Source: Desulfobacteraceae bacterium (lineage in GTDB: Bacteria > Desulfobacterota > Desulfobacteria > Desulfobacterales > SURF-15). From it: a stretch of 13,190 nt of DNA. Each line of letters starts with the position of its first letter. Position 1 is the first letter of the stretch. The stretch lies in the NCBI GenBank assembly GCA_003599475.1, contig QZKK01000013.1, forward strand, positions 1 to 13,190, in the 5' to 3' direction. A program made the position numbers and the translations under genes. The notes beneath the pieces were generated by a model, which did not search any database, was not told where the DNA came from, and worked only from the letters and a program-made list of their open reading frames with translations. This document shows positions 6,749 to 13,190 of this stretch, piece by piece.

Positions 6749-7849
6749 TTGCGTTTGTCCGGTTCAAAACAGGTCGTCTCAAAAAACTTCGGATTGATTT
6801 TCTTCCCCGTCGCCCTCCTTTTCGGAACGATGCTTTGGGGCTGCGACTCGCTGCATTATTACAGACAGGCGGTTTTCGGCCAGATGCGCGTTCTGATGCA
6901 TCGAAAGCCGATCGATTCCGTTGTTGCCGATGAGAAGACTCCGGAGGCGCTCAAAAAAAAGCTTCAAGCCGTATTGAAAATGCGCGAGTTCGCCCGAAGG
7001 GAAATTCATCTGCCGGTCGAACGACAGTTTCTCCATTACACCGATCTGAAAAAGCCCTATGCGGTCTGGAATGTGTACGCGGCTCCCGCACTTTCGCTGA
7101 TTCCGAAAAAATGGTGCCATCCCGTAATCGGCTGTACATCCTATCGGGGGTATTTCTCTGAGCAAAGCGCCGAGGCCTATGCATCGCTGCTGGAGTCGCA
7201 GGGCTACGATGTTTCGATCGCTCCGGCATCCGCCTATTCGACGCTGGGGTGGTTCAGCGACCCGGTGTTGAACACTTACATCCATCGATCCGAATCCGAT
7301 CTTGCAGGAACAATTTTCCACGAACTTGCGCATCAGATCCTTTATGTGGGGGACGACACCTGTTTCAACGAGAGCTTCGCCGCCGCCGTCGAGCAGGAAG
7401 GGCTGCGCCTTTGGTTCGACTCGATGAATCAGGAGGCGCTTTATCAGGAATATCTGCTCCGGCGCAGCCGCCACGAGCAGTTTATCCGCTTGATCCTCGA
7501 CTGCCGGAACCGCCTCGGGATCCTTTACGAAAGCGACGCATCAGGCGAGATCAAGCAAGCGGAAAAAGAGAAGGAATTCATTCGTCTGAAGGCGGAATAC
7601 GGCCGATTGAAAGAAAGTTGGGGAGGATACGGCGGGTACGACCTCTGGTTCGGTCGCCCCCTCAACAATGCCCGCCTGATTCCGATTGCCACCTATTCGG
7701 ATCATGTCCCGGTATTTAACGAGCTTCTCCGGACGCTCGGAAACGATTTGCCGCTTTTCTACTCGGAATGCAAAAAACTGACCCACCTGCCCAAGCTCGA
7801 AAGAGACCGCCTCATCGAACAGATCCGGGAAAAGATTAAGGCCTCATAG
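6749..7849 (+). CDS. Putative aminopeptidase lipoprotein (COG4324 / DUF2265-type, HExxH)
   Basis: From TTG 6749 (GGGGGG 5 nt upstream) the product is 366 aa. A lysine-bearing n-region and hydrophobic core lead to lipobox LWGC (Cys32). Asp at +2 (CDSL) is the classic inner-membrane retention residue in enterobacteria. The body carries family hallmarks: YAVWNVYAAPALSL, the Cys pair in WCHPVIGCTSYRGYF, AYSTLGWFSDPVL, then the zinc site HELAHQ (191-196) and NESFAAAVEQEG with the likely third ligand Glu208. This is a gluzincin-like arrangement. The family is annotated as predicted aminopeptidase; its substrate is not established to my knowledge. The frame is also open to ATG 6707 and TTG 6683, but neither has a ribosome site and both fall in the promoter candidate. 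It appears monocistronic. Confidence 0.88.
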   Translation: MRLSGSKQVVSKNFGLIFFPVALLFGTMLWGCDSLHYYRQAVFGQMRVLMHRKPIDSVVADEKTPEALKKKLQAVLKMREFARREIHLPVERQFLHYTDLKKPYAVWNVYAAPALSLIPKKWCHPVIGCTSYRGYFSEQSAEAYASLLESQGYDVSIAPASAYSTLGWFSDPVLNTYIHRSESDLAGTIFHELAHQILYVGDDTCFNESFAAAVEQEGLRLWFDSMNQEALYQEYLLRRSRHEQFIRLILDCRNRLGILYESDASGEIKQAEKEKEFIRLKAEYGRLKESWGGYGGYDLWFGRPLNNARLIPIATYSDHVPVFNELLRTLGNDLPLFYSECKKLTHLPKLERDRLIEQIREKIKAS

Positions 7850-7885
7850 AAGGTCCCTTAATGATTATAGTTTGCCCGGAATCCC

Positions 7886-7904
7886 TCCGCCGAGGCCAGG
7901 CGGA
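7886..7904 (+). terminator. GC hairpin after peptidase gene, no clear T-tract
   Basis: TCCGCC and GGCGGA form a 6-bp stem around GAGGCCA, and flanking GAAT/ATTC could extend it past a 3-nt bulge. It sits about 37 nt after the stop. The lack of T-residues downstream makes intrinsic termination doubtful. Confidence 0.3.
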
Positions 7905-7999
7905 ATTCGAGGCATCCGGTGGAGTCAGGTGCAATCCGAGGTTTCTTTTCCATCCTACGCAATGCTTTTCAGCAAAATACTAATTTCACGTTATTTATT

Positions 8000-8029
8000 T
8001 TGACCTCCCGATGTCTAATTTTGTCATAT
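8000..8029 (+). promoter_or_regulatory. Weak promoter candidate for aceA
   Basis: TTGACC (8000-8005), an 18-nt spacer and TCATAT (8024-8029) lie in an AT-rich stretch about 70 nt before the aceA start. The -35 matches 5 of 6 consensus bases, the -10 only 3. Confidence 0.35.
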
Positions 8030-8099
8030 GGGAATGAAGCAGATGCTCGCAGTGAGATCGCATGCTCGAACAAAAAATTCAGGATAAGGAGGATTCGCT

Positions 8100-9392
8100 A
8101 TGCAGAGGGAAGATCGAGGGTCACCGTACATCCGGCAATGGAGCCAGAATGCCCGCTGGAAGGGTGTCGAACGTCCCTATACGATGGAAGATGTCATCAA
8201 GCTTCGCGGCTCGATGCCGATCGAATATACGCTTGCAACCCGCGGGGCCGAGCGGCTTTGGAAGCTGCTTCACACCGAGCCCTATGTGGCCACTCTGGGA
8301 GCGCTGACGGGAGCGCAAGCCGTGCAGCAGGTACAGGCCGGTTTAAAAGCGATCTATGTCAGCGGATGGCAGGTGGCCGGCGATATCAACAGCTCGGGAC
8401 AAACCTACCCGGACCAGAGCCTCTATCCGGTTGACAGTGTTCCAAATTTGGTTCGACGAATCAACAACGCGTTTCAACGGGCCGACCAGATCGACCATAT
8501 GGAGGGTAAAAACGAAACGTACTGGTTTGCGCCTGTCGTAGCCGATGCCGAGGCGGGTTTCGGAGGGGTATTGAATGCATTCGAGCTGATGAAGGCCATG
8601 ATCGAAGCCGGAGCCGCTGCGGTGCATTTCGAAGATCAGCTCTCATCGGCCAAGAAGTGCGGCCACATGGGGGGCAAGGTTCTGGTTCCGACCGGCGAAG
8701 CCATTCAGAAGCTGATTGCAGCCAGATTGGCGGCGGATATCTGCGGGGTGCCGACTCTGGTCGTTGCCCGCACGGATGCAAACGGTGCTTCGCTGCTGAC
8801 AAGCGACATCGACGAAAGGGACCATCCTTTTCTGACCAACGGAAGAACCGTCGAAGGTTTCTTTACCGTGAGAAGCGGCCTGGAGTCGGCAATCGCGCGG
8901 GCAACGGCCTATGCGCCGTATGCCGACATGATCTGGTGCGAAACCTCCGAGCCGAACCTGAAGGAGGCCCGCCGGTTCGCGGAAGGGGTACTCGGCGCAT
9001 ACCCCGATAAACTGTTGGCCTACAACTGTTCGCCCTCGTTCAACTGGAAGGCAAAACTGGACGAAGGAGCGATTGCCAAGTTCCAGAAGGAGCTTGGATC
9101 TTACGGATACAAGTTTCAGTTTGTAACCCTTGCGGGGTTCCATTCCCTGAATCACGGGATGTACCAGCTTGCACAGGGTTATCGCGAAAGGGGGATGGCA
9201 GCTTACTCCCGCCTGCAGGAAAGCGAATTCGAACTGGAGAGGGACGGCTATCGAGCGGTCAAGCATCAGAGCTTCGTGGGTGCAGGGTACTTCGACAGGG
9301 TCGCGCAGACAATCGCCGGAGGCGATGTTTCAACGACCGCGATGAAAGGCTCGACCGAGGAAGAGCAGTTCGAAGAAGCCCCCACAGCTTAA
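8100..9392 (+). CDS. aceA: Isocitrate lyase
   Basis: The enzyme cleaves isocitrate to succinate and glyoxylate, the first step of the glyoxylate shunt, in the cytoplasm. The protein is 430 aa, close to the E. coli length. It has the signature KKCGHMGGK at 185-193 with catalytic Cys187, preceded by [10 protein letters not shown] and VHFEDQ (metal-binding region). NCSPSFNW and [12 protein letters not shown] follow, which shape the substrate site. AAGGAGG (8086-8092), 7 nt before ATG 8100, fixes the start. No malate synthase or isocitrate dehydrogenase kinase is adjacent, and the gene has its own terminator, so it looks monocistronic. The conserved Cys signature makes a methylisocitrate lyase (PrpB) reading unlikely. 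Confidence 0.97.
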   Translation: MQREDRGSPYIRQWSQNARWKGVERPYTMEDVIKLRGSMPIEYTLATRGAERLWKLLHTEPYVATLGALTGAQAVQQVQAGLKAIYVSGWQVAGDINSSGQTYPDQSLYPVDSVPNLVRRINNAFQRADQIDHMEGKNETYWFAPVVADAEAGFGGVLNAFELMKAMIEAGAAAVHFEDQLSSAKKCGHMGGKVLVPTGEAIQKLIAARLAADICGVPTLVVARTDANGASLLTSDIDERDHPFLTNGRTVEGFFTVRSGLESAIARATAYAPYADMIWCETSEPNLKEARRFAEGVLGAYPDKLLAYNCSPSFNWKAKLDEGAIAKFQKELGSYGYKFQFVTLAGFHSLNHGMYQLAQGYRERGMAAYSRLQESEFELERDGYRAVKHQSFVGAGYFDRVAQTIAGGDVSTTAMKGSTEEEQFEEAPTA

Positions 9393-9474
9393 TCCCAGCC
9401 GAGCACCCGCTCTCGTCTATGCGGCAACGGCAGAAGCGGATGCGTCCCTCTGCGATCCTCGTTTGACATGCAGT

Positions 9475-9522
9475 GGCCCGGACCGGCCCTGTCTTCAGAG
9501 GCTCGGCCGGGCCTCTTTATTT
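9475..9522 (+). terminator. Strong rho-independent terminator of aceA, probably bidirectional
   Basis: GGCCCGG (9475-9481) pairs with CCGGGCC (9507-9513), and further GC pairing inside lengthens the stem. TCTTTATTT follows on the plus strand. The last codons of the convergent gene (ending at 9495) lie within it, so the same stem may stop transcription from both sides. Confidence 0.75.
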
Positions 9523-9848
9523 CCCTCTTGGAATGTACTCAATTCTGCTCTGACTTCATAATGCTGCGATCGTTCATCGAAACGGGAGAGCAGCGCTCTC
9601 GCCTTTTTCGGGACAACCGCCGTTTCGTAATCCTCTCCCGCAAACTCACGAACGGCATCCAGCGAATCAAACAACATGATCGTAATGAATTCAACTTCTC
9701 CATCCATTTCGCGCCGGAGCAACTGAATACGTTTGAAGCCGCCAATGTGCCGGTTTTGAATGCCGATAAATATCTCCTCCTTGAGCAACGCCTCATACCG
9801 ATCTGCATTGCCGACCGTTGTATACCCATGCCAGATTCGGCTGATCAT
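9495..9848 (-). CDS. ABM-like (antibiotic biosynthesis monooxygenase fold) protein
   Basis: The 117-aa protein begins MISRIWHGYTTVGNADRYEAL and contains GGFKRIQLLRR, FITIMLFDSLDAVREFAGEDYE and HYEV. This is the usual pattern of the dimeric alpha/beta-barrel ABM family, where the opening strand, the central iMLFdSldaVrxF strand-helix and a final strand build the ferredoxin-like fold. The start at 9848 has AGGAGG 9-10 nt upstream. Such proteins range from cofactor-free monooxygenases to heme-degrading or merely structural homologues; nothing here shows activity. It converges on aceA, and its last codons sit in the shared terminator stem. The 170 bp on its 5' side hold no clear promoter. Confidence 0.7.
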   Translation of the reverse strand: MISRIWHGYTTVGNADRYEALLKEEIFIGIQNRHIGGFKRIQLLRREMDGEVEFITIMLFDSLDAVREFAGEDYETAVVPKKARALLSRFDERSQHYEVRAELSTFQEGNKEARPSL

Positions 9849-10018
9849 CTTTGCCTTCCTCCTTGTTCACGGCAGCCAATCCGGGCGAGCCGTTATTTCC
9901 TCAGATCAAATTGATTAAATCCGATCTTCGGTATTTACACGAATTAAGCCCTCTCGACAACCGATCCCGGCCGCATGTCGTACAGAACCCATCTTCCGTT
10001 TTTTTCTGAACCATGATT

Positions 10019-10813
10019 TTAAAATCTCGACAACGCCGCTCTCAATCGCTTCTCCATCTCCACCCGATGATTGAGAGATACCGCCCGATGCGTGATGTAC
10101 CAGGTAAGGACATTATAAAAACCCCACAGGCTGATGATCGGAAGGCCGTTTTGATCCGAACCCTTGGCCTCCTCCAGAATCCTGGTTTCAATCTCTCGAG
10201 CCGCCCTCTTGCCCAGATTCATGGCCTTGAGAATTCCACGGTATTGCCTGAGCGAGATCTGCCGGTAATGCCATTGCCGCCATTCTTCCGCTTGCCGATT
10301 GAACCGATCGAAAGCGCTCGCGATCTGCTCCCTGGCATGATCCGGATCGAAAGAGGGAAAATGCCGGCTCCGGAGATGGAAAAATTTTTTACCGATCACC
10401 AGACCGTTGGTGCAAACGAATCTGAAAGCCCCCAGGAGGACTGTGAAGGACCATCGGGCGTCATAGCTGTTGAACAGGTGGAGCTCGGGGCAAACGGAAT
10501 CGCCGGCGCCGATATCGACAGAGAACTCGAGGAAGCGATACGTTGCCGTCATCCTCGAACCTTCGTCGTGAAAATCGAGGATCAATTCATAATCGCCCAT
10601 GCCCTCGGTGCTTTCCACAATCCCTTTGACAAAATCAACGGCCTCTTCGTGCCGAATCAGCCTGTATTCCCTGGATACGATCGAGAATACTTTCCCGGTC
10701 TTGGGATTTACGATCGCCTTGAAGCCCTGGGCCCCCTGGTTTGTGCTGCCCCAGGATACCGGAGCTTCGGCCACTTCCGGGAAATCTGAACCTTGGATGA
10801 TTCGAGCCTTCAT
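10019..10813 (-). CDS. DUF932-family phage/plasmid-like protein
   Basis: The product is 264 aa from ATG 10813, which follows AGAGG; an in-frame upstream start (10879) lacks a ribosome site. Recognisable family traits are FKAIVNPKTGKVFSIVSREYRLI near the N-terminus, a strand-rich middle with AGDSVCPELHLFNSYDARWSF, then GAFRFVCTNGLVIGKKF. The helical C-terminus contains LWGFYNVLTWYITHRAVSLNHRVEME. DUF932 proteins are widespread on phages and plasmids and have no established biochemical role that I can cite. No replication or integration gene lies next to it. It diverges from the zinc-ribbon gene across a repeat-bearing region. A mobile-element origin is inferred from family distribution only. 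Confidence 0.72.
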   Translation of the reverse strand: MKARIIQGSDFPEVAEAPVSWGSTNQGAQGFKAIVNPKTGKVFSIVSREYRLIRHEEAVDFVKGIVESTEGMGDYELILDFHDEGSRMTATYRFLEFSVDIGAGDSVCPELHLFNSYDARWSFTVLLGAFRFVCTNGLVIGKKFFHLRSRHFPSFDPDHAREQIASAFDRFNRQAEEWRQWHYRQISLRQYRGILKAMNLGKRAAREIETRILEEAKGSDQNGLPIISLWGFYNVLTWYITHRAVSLNHRVEMEKRLRAALSRF

Positions 10814-10936
10814 TAGATCCTCTGCCCCCCTCTCCGACACTCGGTACGCGCGCCTGAAACAGCATTCGTGTGGATGCAAAGATCATGCAAAAACGATTCT
10901 CACTCGGGATCGCAGGGTTCATCAGGGTGTAAAGTC

Positions 10937-10972
10937 TATACCCAGATTAATACCCAAATTTATACTTGACAA
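10937..10972. repeat. Three tandem imperfect 12-bp repeats
   Basis: TATACCCAGATT, AATACCCAAATT and TATACTTGACAA follow one another without gaps; the first two differ at two positions, the third is diverged. The last unit contains the -35 box of the plus-strand promoter candidate. They lie between the DUF932 gene and the zinc-ribbon gene. Function could be a regulator array or, less likely, iterons. Confidence 0.4.
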
Positions 10973-10994
10973 TTCGGGCAATTTAGATTTATCT
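10966..10994 (+). promoter_or_regulatory. Promoter candidate for leader ORF and zinc-ribbon gene
   Basis: A perfect TTGACA (10966-10971) is followed at 16-18 nt by AT-rich TTTATC/TATCTC as a poor -10. The leader after it contains TCTCTC (11002-11007) that could pair with GAGAGA (11028-11033). Confidence 0.4.
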
Positions 10995-11056
10995 CAGGCC
11001 ATCTCTCATATTCGGCCTGCCCCCGGCGAGAGAGACCAGGTTACCAGGGTTGTTCA

Positions 11057-11113
11057 ATGACGTACCTATTTTTTAAAACTCAAGAAGAAAATGGAAACAT
11101 CATACCCGGTTGA
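11057..11113 (+). CDS. Short leader ORF coupled to the zinc-ribbon gene
   Basis: An 18-codon frame (MTYLFFKTQEENGNIIPG) starts at ATG 11057 with AGGG 7 nt upstream. Its TGA overlaps the TTG of the next gene as TTGA. It may be a real leader peptide that delivers ribosomes to the next start. Alternatively it is the true N-terminus of the next protein, split by loss of one base near 11109-11111. It is too short for any homology statement. Confidence 0.4.
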   Translation: MTYLFFKTQEENGNIIPG

Positions 11114-11439
11114 ACCCTCTGACTGCCTATCAGGTTTCAAAAATGATCCAGAAGGAAGCGCTTAGAATCCGGGAATCGCTTCTCAGGGAATCCCGCCTGA
11201 CCGAAAACGAGCCGTACAAGGGGATGAGCGCGGTGAGATATAAAAAATGTCCGGAATGTTTTACGTATCTTTCGGTCGAAACGAAAAAGTGTTCATATTG
11301 CGGCCGGAAGTTAAAGAAGAGTTTCGATAAATACGGATACTCCAAAAAGCCGCTTGACTGGAAGTCGTATTTTGTTTTTTTCTTCTCATTTATCACTGTC
11401 ACTGCATACATGTGGTGGGCATTTTTCAGGGACAATTAA
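11110..11439 (+). CDS. Small zinc-ribbon protein with C-terminal membrane helix
   Basis: The product is 109 aa from TTG 11110 or 98 aa from ATG 11143. A charged helical N-terminus (MIQKEALRIRESLLRESRL) leads to a zinc ribbon CPEC...CSYC (two CxxC pairs, 11 residues apart). A lysine-rich linker and one hydrophobic segment, SYFVFFFSFITVTAYMWWAF, follow near the end. A tail-anchored inner-membrane protein with a cytoplasmic zinc ribbon is the simplest reading. TTG is supported only by the overlap with the leader ORF stop; neither start has a good ribosome site. I do not recognise a specific family. It diverges from the DUF932 gene and ends just before the convergent M23 gene. Confidence 0.65.
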   Translation: MNPLTAYQVSKMIQKEALRIRESLLRESRLTENEPYKGMSAVRYKKCPECFTYLSVETKKCSYCGRKLKKSFDKYGYSKKPLDWKSYFVFFFSFITVTAYMWWAFFRDN

Positions 11440-11458
11440 GGCGTGAATTGCTGCCTTA
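11437..11458 (+). terminator. Weak terminator-like hairpin between convergent genes
   Basis: TAAGGC (including the stop codon) and GCCTTA form a 6-bp stem with a 10-nt loop, followed by pyrimidine-rich TCCTTTCT. It could serve the zinc-ribbon gene or, from the other side, the M23 gene ending at 11485. Confidence 0.35.
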
Positions 11459-11484
11459 TCCTTTCTATTCCCATATCTTTTCCG

Positions 11485-12366
11485 CTACTTACAAGAATAA
11501 GGCCAAATGCGCTTTGCGCCGGACGGCACCGGGGTACCGGCGGCCCCGATGTAAGGCACAGGCACCTGTTTTTGATCGCCGGGCAGCTTCAACAGGGATG
11601 GTGAGTCATAGGGCGGCTCAAGGCGGTAAAACGCATTCGGGTCCATGAAGTACCCGTCCTTTGGCGTTATAACCTGGCCGTCGTTAGACCACTCTGGAAA
11701 CCGGCTGTAGAGAATGGCGAAATGCAACGCATCCCGCCGTGTTCTTCTGCCCATCCTGCCGGTATTGGCCGTTTTTCCGATCTCGTCTCCCATCTTTACC
11801 TGCGCACCGATCGGCAAAGGCGACATCTCCTTAAGATGGGTGTACTGGGAATAGGTCCAGAACGGCAGACCCGTCTGATTCGGGGTATGACGCAGCATGA
11901 CCTCGATTCCCTTCCTGTTATCTTGATTCTCGAACTTTCCGACTACCATACCGTCAGCGACCGCTCGTATCGGTGTTCCTCTCGGCTGAGGGATGTCGAT
12001 ACCTTTGTGCAGGGCCGCACTTTCGCGTTTGTGGCCATAATCGATCGCCCACTTTTCGCTATCGATTTCCGGGCAAGCTCCGCCATCGATGAAATGAGGC
12101 ACCAGGTAGGTTTCGACGACCCCTCTGGCTTTCTGAATCGCCACGTTCTCGGCACCTCCTCCGCCTTGATACTTACCCACCAGCTTACGGATTTCGTCAT
12201 CAATCTGATCGGGCGGCACAAACCCCTCCAACCTTTCGCAGAGTTCGCATGATGAAGATAAGTTCATCACTTTGTAACCCTTCTGTAGCCCCTTCCCGAA
12301 CCCCGCAGCCGGAATCATCAAGGCGATTACCATACATGCACAAAACAGCTTCCTTGCACTCTTCAT
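11485..12366 (-). CDS. Secreted M23 (LytM/LysM-less) family peptidase-like protein with altered active site
   Basis: From ATG 12366 (GGAG 6 nt upstream) the product is 293 aa. A signal peptide, MKSARKLFCACMVIALMIP then AAGFG, points to export. A middle segment has CELC (40-43) and a predicted helical stretch. The M23 fold has HKGID (ligands His120 and Asp124), GTPIRAVADGMVVGK, YTHL (His177) and a final LHFAIL (His215). In active LytM-type enzymes the last motif is HxH; here its first His is Ala213, so zinc ligands remain but one catalytic His is lost. Family members cut peptide bridges in peptidoglycan, or, when degenerate, regulate amidases. The frame runs on upstream to 12594, but that extension reads as a toxin remnant and is not part of this protein. 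Confidence 0.85.
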   Translation of the reverse strand: MKSARKLFCACMVIALMIPAAGFGKGLQKGYKVMNLSSSCELCERLEGFVPPDQIDDEIRKLVGKYQGGGGAENVAIQKARGVVETYLVPHFIDGGACPEIDSEKWAIDYGHKRESAALHKGIDIPQPRGTPIRAVADGMVVGKFENQDNRKGIEVMLRHTPNQTGLPFWTYSQYTHLKEMSPLPIGAQVKMGDEIGKTANTGRMGRRTRRDALHFAILYSRFPEWSNDGQVITPKDGYFMDPNAFYRLEPPYDSPSLLKLPGDQKQVPVPYIGAAGTPVPSGAKRIWPYSCK

Positions 12367-12597
12367 TGGATTCTCCACGGATAAAATGGGTCTCCAGCGC
12401 CGATCGGAATGTCTGCTTCCACTACGGCCAGACCGGGCAATTCTAATCAGGCTGGGCTGTTTCAGTCCCGATATGATGAAATCATCGTCAGCTTCCGATA
12501 TTATCTCGTCGAAGTCAGACATCTCTTGCGAGAGCTGTGAGGAGATCATGTATATCAACCAGTCGTCGTGCGGACCCGGAACCTTTCGAACCACAAT
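12363..12597 (-). pseudogene. Remnant of a second MazF/PemK-like toxin gene, frameshifted
   Basis: Right after the mazF stop the sequence reads VVRKVPGPHDDWLIYMISSQ, then FDEIIS, DDDFIISGLKQPSLIRIAR. This resembles the middle and C-terminal part of a PemK/MazF-like family with DDWLICMISSQ and SGLK..S.IR signatures. It breaks near 12436-12440: with one G removed from GCCCGGTCTG the frame goes on as ARLAVVEADIPIGAGDPF, the expected next block. The N-terminal half and the last helix are missing, and the frame ends in a TGA overlapping the M23 ATG. It is not a continuation of the intact mazF next to it, whose own C-terminus is complete. Confidence 0.7.
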
Positions 12598-12963
12598 CTA
12601 TATTTTTTCATCAATCTCTCGTGGTTCGGTAAGAAGTTTAATTCCCTCAAGCACTTGGTTAAACCGCTCCCGTGATAGAGACCCGATTTTTTCTGATAAA
12701 TCGCTTTTATTCACGGTGAAGATTTGAGAAATGTTTACAACGCTTTTTTTTGGCAGATTCGCTTCGCCTTTATCCAGCAATACATTTCCAGGCCCTTTTG
12801 CTCGTTTGAGGTTGGAAGTCAAGGCGCACACAACCACTGTATGGATACGACTCTGATTGAAAAGATTGTTTTGTATAACAACATGCGGATGCCGATATCC
12901 TGGCTCTGAACCTGAAGGTTCCTTGAGATCAACCCAGAATATATCGCCCTGATTGATTACCAT
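12598..12963 (-). CDS. mazF: MazF/PemK-family endoribonuclease toxin
   Basis: The 121-aa protein matches the length and layout of B. subtilis MazF (EndoA): QGDIFWVDLKEPSGSE, then GYRHPHVVIQNN, TVVVCALTSNL, SVVNISQIFTVNKSDL and a C-terminal helix. Arg24 and Thr49 sit where the catalytic Arg and Thr of that family lie. Such toxins cut mRNA at short sequences when free of antitoxin. ATG 12963 overlaps the antitoxin stop by 7 nt, so translation is coupled; AAGGG lies close upstream. The toxin looks intact. Its target sequence cannot be told from here. Confidence 0.92.
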   Translation of the reverse strand: MVINQGDIFWVDLKEPSGSEPGYRHPHVVIQNNLFNQSRIHTVVVCALTSNLKRAKGPGNVLLDKGEANLPKKSVVNISQIFTVNKSDLSEKIGSLSRERFNQVLEGIKLLTEPREIDEKI

Positions 12964-13190
12964 TGGCCCTTCACCATTTTGAGATGCTTAGAACGCATCA
13001 TGGACTTAAGGGATTCCTCCTTAACTTCAGGAACATCATCATATGCGGCGTTAATGGCTTCGAGCAACTTTTGATTTTTGTGGCGTTGGATAAACTCTGT
13101 TACAGCCAGCGCAAAAATCCGGCTTCGGGATGTATTCAATTCGTGAGCCAAATTGTCCACTTGTTCAAATAGTGGCTCATCGATTGATAT
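12957..13190 (-). CDS. mazE: Ribbon-helix-helix antitoxin of the MazF pair, N-terminus cut by window edge
   Basis: The frame is open to the window edge. It reads ISIDEPLFEQVDNLAHELN followed by TSRSRIFALAVTEFIQRH, the classic MetJ/CopG-type strand-helix-helix fold, so the real start lies a few residues beyond 13190. The GTG at 13160 would remove the DNA-contacting strand and is not the start. After the fold comes an acidic, flexible tail (DDVPEVKEESLKSMMRSKHLK), which would wrap the toxin. It overlaps mazF by 7 nt. The complex most likely represses its own promoter upstream, outside the window. The symbol reflects partnership with MazF; the fold is RHH rather than the AbrB-type of E. coli MazE. 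Confidence 0.88.
   Translation of the reverse strand: MSIDEPLFEQVDNLAHELNTSRSRIFALAVTEFIQRHKNQKLLEAINAAYDDVPEVKEESLKSMMRSKHLKMVKGQW

Noticed and set aside
7917..7945. Sigma-54-like GG...GC element upstream of aceA
   Set aside because: The spacing is 11 or 8 bases between GG and GC instead of 10, and the flanks do not match TGGCAC/TTGCA.
10013..10789. Plus-strand open frame (258 codons) opposite the DUF932 gene
   Set aside because: It is a shadow frame; the minus-strand reading has family motifs and a ribosome site.
10937..10972. Reading the 12-bp repeats as a CRISPR array or plasmid origin
   Set aside because: Units are gapless with no spacers, only three are present, and no cas or rep gene is nearby.
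12367..12594. N-terminal extension of the M23 protein up to a GTG at 12594
   Set aside because: Its sequence matches a MazF/PemK-like fragment, the signal peptide would be internal, and ATG 12366 has its own GGAG site.
12957..13160. Antitoxin starting at GTG 13160
   Set aside because: The frame stays open to the window edge and the ten upstream residues complete the ribbon-helix-helix strand, so the gene is truncated by the window, not by this start.

Overview
The window is about 13.2 kb of compact bacterial DNA of moderate GC content. It has strong Shine-Dalgarno sites, many few-base gene overlaps and mostly minus-strand genes. The mix points to a deltaproteobacterium in the broad sense (Desulfobacterota or a relative): an N-terminally extended fumarate-reductase-like flavoprotein with an IclR regulator, a sigma-54 two-component system, a COG4324-type lipoprotein peptidase and isocitrate lyase. 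This placement is an inference from gene content, since no rRNA or marker gene is present. I see no tRNA, rRNA, CRISPR array or insertion sequence.

Layout. (1) 1-2270, minus: an IclR-family regulator, with a good sigma-70 promoter and two palindromes upstream, overlaps by 14 nt a truncated FAD-dependent fumarate reductase/succinate dehydrogenase-like subunit. (2) 2299-5885, minus: a histidine kinase, a coiled-coil lipoprotein and an NtrC-type response regulator. The order and the proteins match the enterobacterial glrK-qseG(yfhG)-glrR trio, with overlaps of 73 and 4 nt. (3) 5886-6438, minus: a gene-poor stretch with possible decayed coding sequence, then a small acidic protein of unknown function with a strong ribosome site. 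(4) 6683-7849, plus: a membrane-anchored HExxH metallopeptidase lipoprotein. (5) 8100-9522, plus: isocitrate lyase (aceA), single, with a strong terminator shared with a convergent ABM-fold protein (9495-9848). Malate synthase is not in the window. (6) 10019-11458: a DUF932 phage/plasmid-like protein (minus) diverging from a small zinc-ribbon membrane protein (plus). Between them are three tandem 12-bp repeats, a plus-strand promoter candidate and a short leader ORF whose stop overlaps the next start. (7) 11485-13190, minus: a ribbon-helix-helix antitoxin (cut by the window edge) and MazF toxin, followed at once by a frameshifted remnant of a different MazF/PemK-like gene, then a secreted M23-type peptidase that has lost one catalytic histidine.

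How they work together. The kinase, lipoprotein and regulator should form one envelope-sensing circuit acting on sigma-54 promoters, though I found no convincing sigma-54 promoter here. IclR probably controls itself and the flavoprotein operon. Isocitrate lyase implies growth on C2 units or fatty acids, or an anaplerotic role. The right third (DUF932, divergent zinc-ribbon gene, toxin-antitoxin, toxin remnant) looks like accessory DNA. No clear new defence or mobile system is visible. The best leads are a divergence at the flavin-attachment site, the M23 His-to-Ala change, the toxin remnant and the repeat array at 10937-10972.
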